Shown one piece after another: positions 37,189 through 43,179 of a stretch of 43,179 nt of DNA. How positions within the stretch are numbered: position 1 is the first letter of the stretch; each line of letters begins with the position of its first letter. Made by a program: the position numbers and the translations under genes. This DNA is from Candidatus Daviesbacteria bacterium (lineage in GTDB: Bacteria; Patescibacteriota; Microgenomatia; Daviesbacterales; UBA10151). The notes beneath the pieces were generated by a model. That model was not told the origin of the DNA. It saw only the letters and a program-made list of their open reading frames with translations, and made no database searches. Location of the stretch: positions 1-43,179 of the forward strand of contig JAQTPP010000002.1 in assembly GCA_028712705.1 (NCBI GenBank), written 5' to 3'.

Positions 37189-37773
37189 ATGGATTCTAAA
37201 TATAAACTAATAATTGATTCTTTTGGGAAAGACAGGTTTAAATTTAATGAGCCTTTGAAAAATCACACGACTTCCGGATTCGGGGGACCTGCCAAAATAT
37301 TTTTTATTGCCTTTAGCGCCAAAGAGTTAATTAAAATAATCAGTATGTGCAGGCAGTTGGGTTTACCGTATTTTTTATTCGGAAGCGGTTCTAAAATTAT
37401 GATCTCCGATTTGGGATTTGACGGGTTGGTAATTAAAAATCGGATAAAAGATATCCAGACGGTATCTGTTAAGGGTAAAGTGACAAAATACGGGATAGGA
37501 GTTCAGGAGGCTGCAATAGAAGCGGAATCCGGTTTGAGTATAAAAAAATGGGTTGAATATCTTAATGCTCAAAATCTGGAAGCTCTGGAGTTTATGAATT
37601 TACCGGGGACTATCGGCGGGAATTTATTCTTGAGCAAATTTTTGCAAAACCATGCTAAAAGTATTAAAGTATTAGACTTGAGATCTGAAATCGTAGAGAT
37701 TGCTGCCGAGAATTTGAATCCAAGAAAGCATATAATAATATCTGCAGTATTTAGAATTAAGGCAAAAAAATAA
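37189..37773 (+). CDS. MurB-like FAD-binding protein lacking the C-terminal substrate domain
   Basis: 'LKNHTTSGFGGPAKIF', 'FGSGSKIMISDLGFDGLVI', 'EALEFMNLPGTIGGNLF'; ends at about 195 aa. Confidence 0.7.
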   Translation: MDSKYKLIIDSFGKDRFKFNEPLKNHTTSGFGGPAKIFFIAFSAKELIKIISMCRQLGLPYFLFGSGSKIMISDLGFDGLVIKNRIKDIQTVSVKGKVTKYGIGVQEAAIEAESGLSIKKWVEYLNAQNLEALEFMNLPGTIGGNLFLSKFLQNHAKSIKVLDLRSEIVEIAAENLNPRKHIIISAVFRIKAKK

Positions 37774-39033
37774 ATGCGGTATATCATTAACGGTGGAAAA
37801 AAATTAAAGGGGTCGATTAAAATATCCGGTAACAAAAATTCGGTCTTTCCTTGTATTGGGGCCGCACTGCTGACAGAAGACGAAGTCATTTTAGAGAATG
37901 TGTCTAATCTTAAGGATACGGAAATCCTGATACAAATTTTACAAAAATTGGGGGTAAAGGTGCAAAAAAACCGTTCTACGCTCAAAATTAAAGCTTCGAA
38001 TATACACCACTCCACTTTGCCGGAAGATTTAATGGTTAAACTGCGGGGATCGCTTGTATTGGTAGGGGCTATGCTGGCAAGAGCAGGCAAAGTAAATTTT
38101 TATCATCCCGGAGGAGATATCATCGGTAAAAGAAGTATAGAGACTCATCTTGAAGGTTTTAAAGCTTTAGGGGCATCTTTCAAAAAGAGCAACTCAAAAT
38201 ACAGCCTGAGCATCCCGCAAGTTTCTAGCGGAGGTTACCATATTTTCTTACGGGAAGCCTCAGTTACGGCAACGGAAAATCTAATTTTGGTTTCAGTGTT
38301 AGGACAAAGGCAAGTAATTTTAGAAAACTGCGCCAAGGAACCCCATGTTGTGGATCTTTGTAATATGCTTTCACAAATGGGTGCCCGAATTGAAGGTATA
38401 GGAACAGAAACTTTAATTATTACGGGAGTTACTAAATTAAACGGAACCAGCTTTACGATCGGGGCAGATCACATTGAAGTAGGTACGTATATAGTAGCTT
38501 CGGCAATAACAGGAGGGGAAATTAAAATTGAAGGGCTTAAGGGGGTCTGTTTGGATCCTATTTTAAGGCCGCTTCAAAGTTTTGGTATTAAACTGGAAAA
38601 TATCGGTAGCAGCATTGTCGTTTATCCGTCAAAACTTAAATCAGTGTCGGCACTTATTACCAACATTTGGCCCGGATTTCCGACTGATTTAATGAGTGTT
38701 GCTATAGTTCTTGCAACACAAGCTAAAGGGATAACTTTATGCCATGATTGGATGTATGAAGGAAGAATGTTTTTTACGGACAAATTAATTAAGATGGGCG
38801 CCAAAATTACTTTGGCTGATCCGCATAGAGTATTAGTGTATGGGCCAAATAGGCTGCGGGGACGAGTACTGGAAACTCCGGATATCAGGGCAGGAATGGC
38901 TTTAGTAGTTGCTGCGTTGGTTTCTAAGGGTGAAAGTGTCATTAATCAGGCAGAGTTGATTGAGAGAGGTTATGAGGGTGTAGTAGAGAAATTAAAAGCT
39001 CTTGGTGCGGATATTAGCAGAGCTGAGGTATAA
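37774..39033 (+). CDS. murA: UDP-GlcNAc 1-carboxyvinyltransferase MurA
   Basis: 'GGKKLKGSIKISGNKNS', 'HPGGDIIGKRSIETHL', 'GFPTDLMSV', 'DIRAGMALVVAAL'. Confidence 0.92.
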   Translation: MRYIINGGKKLKGSIKISGNKNSVFPCIGAALLTEDEVILENVSNLKDTEILIQILQKLGVKVQKNRSTLKIKASNIHHSTLPEDLMVKLRGSLVLVGAMLARAGKVNFYHPGGDIIGKRSIETHLEGFKALGASFKKSNSKYSLSIPQVSSGGYHIFLREASVTATENLILVSVLGQRQVILENCAKEPHVVDLCNMLSQMGARIEGIGTETLIITGVTKLNGTSFTIGADHIEVGTYIVASAITGGEIKIEGLKGVCLDPILRPLQSFGIKLENIGSSIVVYPSKLKSVSALITNIWPGFPTDLMSVAIVLATQAKGITLCHDWMYEGRMFFTDKLIKMGAKITLADPHRVLVYGPNRLRGRVLETPDIRAGMALVVAALVSKGESVINQAELIERGYEGVVEKLKALGADISRAEV

Positions 39034-39038
39034 AAACC

Positions 39039-39108
39039 TGCTTCGCGCTTCGTTATATGTTATATTATAACTCGCGCTCGCAGAACTTTGCCTTTTGCTG
39101 ACGCAAAA
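39039..39108. repeat. two hairpins in the murA-murF intergenic region
   Basis: TGC-ttc-GCGC-ttc-GTTATA / TATAAC-tc-GCGC-tc-GCA, then TTTTGC-TGAC-GCAAAA. Confidence 0.7.
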
Positions 39109-39119
39109 CGTAATTACTC

Positions 39120-40319
39120 ATGGATATCGCAAAGCATCCGATTTGGGATCAAGTAACGCCTTATAAAACAAAAATTTCTGCTTTTAAAAAACCATTCCAT
39201 TTGTTTAGGATATATCTGGCTAAACAATATGCCAAATTATACAAACCGGAAACATTTATCGGCGTGACAGGTTCTGTCGGGAAAACTACTTGCGTAGAGG
39301 TTGCTAAAACAGTTTTATCACAAAAATATAAAACTATTTCAACAAAACCGAATTTGGATCCTGTATTAAATATCCCGTCTACAATTCTTAGAATGAATCC
39401 TGCAATCCAGAAAGTCATTCTAGAGATGGGGGTAGAATATAAAAATGAAATGGATTTCTATCTCTCACTCGTTAAACCTAAGATTGTTGTCATTACCAAA
39501 ATTGCCTATGCCCATAGTGAATATCTTGGAGGAATAGACGGGATTTTAGAAGAAAAAGGTAAGCTGGTGACAAGTTTAACCCCGGATGGGGTGGCGATAT
39601 TAAATTATGATGATCCTAACTGTAGAAAATTGGCGGAGAATTGTGAAGGAACTGTTTTCTATTATGGTATGGATTCCAAAAATTGTACCGTTTGGGCAGG
39701 CAATCCTAAAATAGAAAATTTTGCGACAACCTTTGAATTAAATCTTGGTGTGGAAAGAGTTAAAGTTAATTTCCAACTGTTAGGATTACACCAGGTCTAT
39801 TCGGCGCTTGCCGGTGCACTTTTAGGGGTAGTCAGCGGTATCCCGTTAACAAAAATAAAATTGGCTTTAGAATCAATAAAACCATCAGAACATCGTTTGC
39901 AAGCAGTTCAAGGTCCTAATGACTCGATTTTATTGGATGATACTTATAACTGCTCACCGAGCGCGCTGGAAGCTTCAATAGATGCCTTACTTGCTGTATC
40001 GGCAAGACGGAGGATAGTTGTGTTGGGCGAAATGAGAGAACTAGGTCCATATTCTGAGAAGTTACACAGAGCAGTTGCGCAAAAAATATACAAAGAAAAA
40101 TTGGATTTTGTTTTTTTGGGCCAAGGAGATACTGAATTTATAGCAGATGAATTAAAAAGTTTGGGGTTTCGGGAAGACAGGTTGGAATCAAATTTAGGAA
40201 ATTCCGATCTTGTTTCAAAATTACTCCGGACACTTGAGAAAGGTGATGTTTGTTTAATTAAGGGATCCAGAGCAGTAAGATTAGATGAGGTTGTGAGGAG
40301 AATTGCAAAAAAAATATGA
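39120..40319 (+). CDS. murF: MurF-like Mur ligase with a short N-terminus
   Basis: 'FIGVTGSVGKTTCVEVAKTVL', 'EMGVEYKNEMDF', 'DDTYNCSPSALEASIDAL', 'VLGEMRELGPYSEKLH'. Confidence 0.85.
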   Translation: MDIAKHPIWDQVTPYKTKISAFKKPFHLFRIYLAKQYAKLYKPETFIGVTGSVGKTTCVEVAKTVLSQKYKTISTKPNLDPVLNIPSTILRMNPAIQKVILEMGVEYKNEMDFYLSLVKPKIVVITKIAYAHSEYLGGIDGILEEKGKLVTSLTPDGVAILNYDDPNCRKLAENCEGTVFYYGMDSKNCTVWAGNPKIENFATTFELNLGVERVKVNFQLLGLHQVYSALAGALLGVVSGIPLTKIKLALESIKPSEHRLQAVQGPNDSILLDDTYNCSPSALEASIDALLAVSARRRIVVLGEMRELGPYSEKLHRAVAQKIYKEKLDFVFLGQGDTEFIADELKSLGFREDRLESNLGNSDLVSKLLRTLEKGDVCLIKGSRAVRLDEVVRRIAKKI

Positions 40320-41326
40320 CTCAATTACTTGGATTAGTTTTATTATCATTTGTAGTGACATCAGTTTTTATAGTGCCATTTATTGATCTGCTTTTTTATT
40401 TAAAGAGGCGTTTTGAGCGGATTCAAAGGGAAGACGGGAAGAAATCTGAAACTCCTATACATGACCAATTGATGAAGAAAGACATTGATACCCCGTCCGG
40501 GGGCGGGATACTTTTAATTTCCATCTTGGTAATTTTGAATGTTGGATATACTTTTTTAAATCCTGCTGTTGATAAAATATCCTTGGGAATTTTACTTTTT
40601 ACCCTTGTTTCTTTCGGATTCTTAGGTTTAATTGACGATATTAAGTTTATCGTTACCAGAAGAAGAGGTAAGTTGTTAGGGCTCGGTAGAAGAAAAATGT
40701 TATTAATTCAAGCTATTTTGGCCTTTATTATTTCGGTAATGCTTTATTATATGGTAGGGTTAAATAATTTTTATATTTCAGGCTTAGGTAATTTTATTAT
40801 TTATGCTTGGTATATTCCGCTGGCAGCTTTTGTAATTATTGCATTTGCGAATGCTTATAACATTTCAGACGGCTTGGACGGTTTATCTGCAGGACTTTTG
40901 CTTATTTGTTTATTTGCTTTTTTAGCGCTTAATGCTCAAGGTTTAAATTTATCCCTTGCACCGTTTATAGGGATCTGGGTTGGTTTGCTTTTTGCCTTTC
41001 TCTATTTTAACATTTGGCCTGCCAGAATTTTTTTAGGTGATGCAGGCGCTTTTGCTTTTGGTGCAACATTGGCGGTTGTGGGACTCCTGACAGGTAAAAT
41101 TTTGGCTCTGGCAATAATTGGCGGCATGTTTATCGTTATTGTTTCTTCATCGCTGATTCAAATACTATCCAAAAAAATTCTAAAAAGAAGAATTTTTCCG
41201 GTTTCTCCGGTTCATATGTATTTTAAGTACATCGGTTGGGAGGAACCGAAGATAGTTAGCAGGTTTTGGTTAGCAGGCGGAGTATTTGCAATTTTAGGTT
41301 TATGGATAGCTTCACTTTCAAGATGA
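40316..41326 (+). CDS. mraY: MraY-like polyprenyl-phosphate phosphosugar transferase
   Basis: 'TPSGGGILL', 'GLIDDIKFI', 'NAYNISDGLDGLSAG', 'FLGDAGAFAFGA'. Confidence 0.85.
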   Translation: MTQLLGLVLLSFVVTSVFIVPFIDLLFYLKRRFERIQREDGKKSETPIHDQLMKKDIDTPSGGGILLISILVILNVGYTFLNPAVDKISLGILLFTLVSFGFLGLIDDIKFIVTRRRGKLLGLGRRKMLLIQAILAFIISVMLYYMVGLNNFYISGLGNFIIYAWYIPLAAFVIIAFANAYNISDGLDGLSAGLLLICLFAFLALNAQGLNLSLAPFIGIWVGLLFAFLYFNIWPARIFLGDAGAFAFGATLAVVGLLTGKILALAIIGGMFIVIVSSSLIQILSKKILKRRIFPVSPVHMYFKYIGWEEPKIVSRFWLAGGVFAILGLWIASLSR

Positions 41327-42399
41327 GATCTCAAGAAAAACGTATGGATTTACCTCTTTTCGTAACGACCGCGGTACTGGTACTTTTTGGTTTATTAATA
41401 GTTTACGATGCTTCGGTAATTAAAGGTTTAAATGATTTTAAGGATAATCTCTATTATATAAGACAGCAGCTTGTTTGGATGGCGATTGGTATTTTTTCGT
41501 TGATTTTCTTTGCCAGGTTCAATTATAGAAAATTTAAACTTCTTGCGGTTCCATTGCTTGTTTGTTCGTTATTACTGTTGGTTGCAGTCTTTATTCCGGG
41601 ATTGGGGGTTTCGGGTGGAGGAGCCCACCGTTGGTTAAGATTTGGAAATGTGACAATTCAACCAGCTGAAATAATTAAATTAACGGGAGTAATTTATTTG
41701 GCAGTGCTTTTTGAAAAGAAAATTAGAGCAGTCCCCTTTTTAATGTTGGTTGCGGGTATTACTTTTATCACTGCAGTTTTGCAAAAGGATCTGGGCTCTT
41801 CAGCTGTTTTTGTTTTTACGGCCTTTGCTATTTACTTTGCATCCGGGGGGGCGCTTTGGCATTTTATTTTAACTATTCCGGTTGGAATAGCAGCTGCTGC
41901 GGCTTTAGTGTTAACTTCCGGTTACAGGAGCAAGAGAATACTGGCATTCTTAGATCCATTTTCTGACCCGCAAGGCTATACTTATCATATTCTTCAAGTT
42001 TTAATAGCGCTTGGATCCGGGGGGTTATTTGGTTTAGGTTTGGGACATTCCAGGCAAAAATTTGCATATATTCCTGAGGCTCATACGGACTCCATTTTTG
42101 CTATTATCGGAGAGGAATTGGGATTTATGGGTGGGATTTTCGTGGTAGTATTATTTGCTATTTTCTTAATAAGAGGTTTTAGGATTGCACAAAATGCGGA
42201 AGACAATTTTGGAAAAATTTTAGGTTTGGGACTTACTTCCTGGCTGGGGATTCAAGCAATAATTAACCTCTCGTCCATGACATCTTTGCTCCCGCTGACA
42301 GGAGTGCCGCTCCCTTTTATTTCATATGGAGGCTCCGCTCTGGTAGCAAATTTAACAGCAGTAGGGATTCTACTTAATATTTCAAAACAAACAACATAA
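41323..42399 (+). CDS. ftsW: FtsW/RodA SEDS peptidoglycan glycosyltransferase
   Basis: 'GVSGGGAHRWLRFGNVTIQPAEIIKL', 'PEAHTDSIFAIIGEELGF', 'PFISYGGSALVANL'; ATG 41323 gives ATGA overlap. Confidence 0.9.
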   Translation: MRSQEKRMDLPLFVTTAVLVLFGLLIVYDASVIKGLNDFKDNLYYIRQQLVWMAIGIFSLIFFARFNYRKFKLLAVPLLVCSLLLLVAVFIPGLGVSGGGAHRWLRFGNVTIQPAEIIKLTGVIYLAVLFEKKIRAVPFLMLVAGITFITAVLQKDLGSSAVFVFTAFAIYFASGGALWHFILTIPVGIAAAAALVLTSGYRSKRILAFLDPFSDPQGYTYHILQVLIALGSGGLFGLGLGHSRQKFAYIPEAHTDSIFAIIGEELGFMGGIFVVVLFAIFLIRGFRIAQNAEDNFGKILGLGLTSWLGIQAIINLSSMTSLLPLTGVPLPFISYGGSALVANLTAVGILLNISKQTT

Positions 42400-43179
42400 T
42401 GAATACGAAAACAATTTTTAAAATTCACTGGTCAGAATCAATATGGTTTTTTGACATCGACGACACCCTTATTGATACAGCCGGGAATACGTTAAATGCT
42501 TCAGAAGGTATAAAAAGAGTGTTTTCCGCAAAGTATACAAAGGATCAATCGCAGTTAGTTCAAAATAACTTTAACAATATTTTTGAGTTAATGTTGTCCG
42601 GGTATAGAGTAAAAGATGAAGATGATTGGCGAAAAGTTAAGGGAGGAAAAGAGGTTTTTAATAACCTTTTAAATGATATAGAAAATTCTCAAATTAGAAT
42701 AAAAGAAAAGTATGGTGTAATAAAAAAATGGAGTAGGGAAGTTTTCGTAAAACTTGCCGCGGAAAAGGCTGGCTTAAAAGTTACTCCAGCATTGGTTCAT
42801 GAAGCAGTAGATGCATATTGGTTGATACTCACAGAACAAACTATTGCTTATCCTCATGCGCTTAATTTAATTCAAAAAATTAAAGCACGCAGTAGACCGA
42901 TTTATTTGATAACCAGTAGTGATGGCCGATTAAAAATGGATAATGAAGGACAATTTGATTATGATCCGCAATATTCGGCAGCACTGAAAAGACAGAGGAT
43001 TGAATTATTGAGAGAAAAGGGTGTTATTTTTAATGCTGTGTCGATTGGTGATCCTGAAGATAAACCTCATCAGGATTTTTTTGAGAAAGGATTAAAGATA
43101 GCAGAAAATGATTTAGGTAGTATTCTTGATACGAGTCATGTCATAATCGTTGGAGATTCTTTTGGTGGAGATTTGCAAA
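42399..43179 (+). CDS. HAD-superfamily hydrolase-like protein, truncated by window end (not in ORF track)
   Basis: ATG 42399 overlaps ftsW TAA; reads MNTKTIFKIHWSESIWFFDIDDTLIDTAG...YLITSSDG...VIIVGDSFGGD; open to window end. Confidence 0.75.
   Translation, partial: MNTKTIFKIHWSESIWFFDIDDTLIDTAGNTLNASEGIKRVFSAKYTKDQSQLVQNNFNNIFELMLSGYRVKDEDDWRKVKGGKEVFNNLLNDIENSQIRIKEKYGVIKKWSREVFVKLAAEKAGLKVTPALVHEAVDAYWLILTEQTIAYPHALNLIQKIKARSRPIYLITSSDGRLKMDNEGQFDYDPQYSAALKRQRIELLREKGVIFNAVSIGDPEDKPHQDFFEKGLKIAENDLGSILDTSHVIIVGDSFGGDLQ

Noticed and set aside
37569-38090. 173-aa minus-strand ORF
   Set aside because: Antisense to the murB-like/murA genes; no recognizable protein features.
1-43179. Alternative genetic code (TGA as Gly, as in Gracilibacteria/Absconditabacteria)
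   Set aside because: TGA serves as a normal stop at ATGA overlaps (e.g. 4861-4863, 41324-41326); genes read well with code 11.
1-43179. CRISPR arrays, tRNA or rRNA genes
   Set aside because: No regularly spaced 25-40 bp repeats seen; intergenic gaps are short and show no tRNA-like cloverleaf or rRNA sequence on reading. A tRNAscan/Infernal run would be decisive.

Overview
Dense 43-kb segment, every supportable gene on the + strand, from a low-GC bacterial genome. The dispersed in-gene repeats, a DUF4012-like protein and shortened Mur proteins suggest a Patescibacteria/CPR (Microgenomates-like) genome; this is inference and no marker search was run. The left ~29 kb is a surface-glycan locus: many GT-C membrane glycosyltransferases (GT39/YfhO-like), GT2 and GT4 enzymes, two methyltransferases, a Wzx-like flippase, a Wzy/O-antigen-ligase-like protein, a hexapeptide acyltransferase, a phosphoglycosyl transferase and a DUF4012-like protein. 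Next come recO, glyS and a secreted hypothetical. The right part is a rearranged dcw cluster: mraZ, rsmH, ftsL-like, ftsI, murE-like, murB-like fragment, murA, murF-like, mraY, ftsW, then a HAD-like ORF cut by the window end. Most interesting signals: (i) two ~150-bp imperfect inverted-repeat elements (32114-32265, 37034-37183) with shared motifs and partly compensated arms, each abutting or supplying the 3' end of a CDS; (ii) several small repeats inserted in frame inside genes (heptanucleotide arrays in a GT2 and a YfhO-like protein, a tandem 25-bp palindrome in recO); (iii) candidate leaderless promoters with TATAAT-N6/7-ATG spacing, one apparently leading into a non-canonical start; (iv) MurA with Asp at the Cys115 position, MraY with a degenerate HHH motif, a MurB-like protein lacking its C-terminal domain; (v) a 10-bp-period MraZ-box array. 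All family calls rest on motif recognition without database searches.
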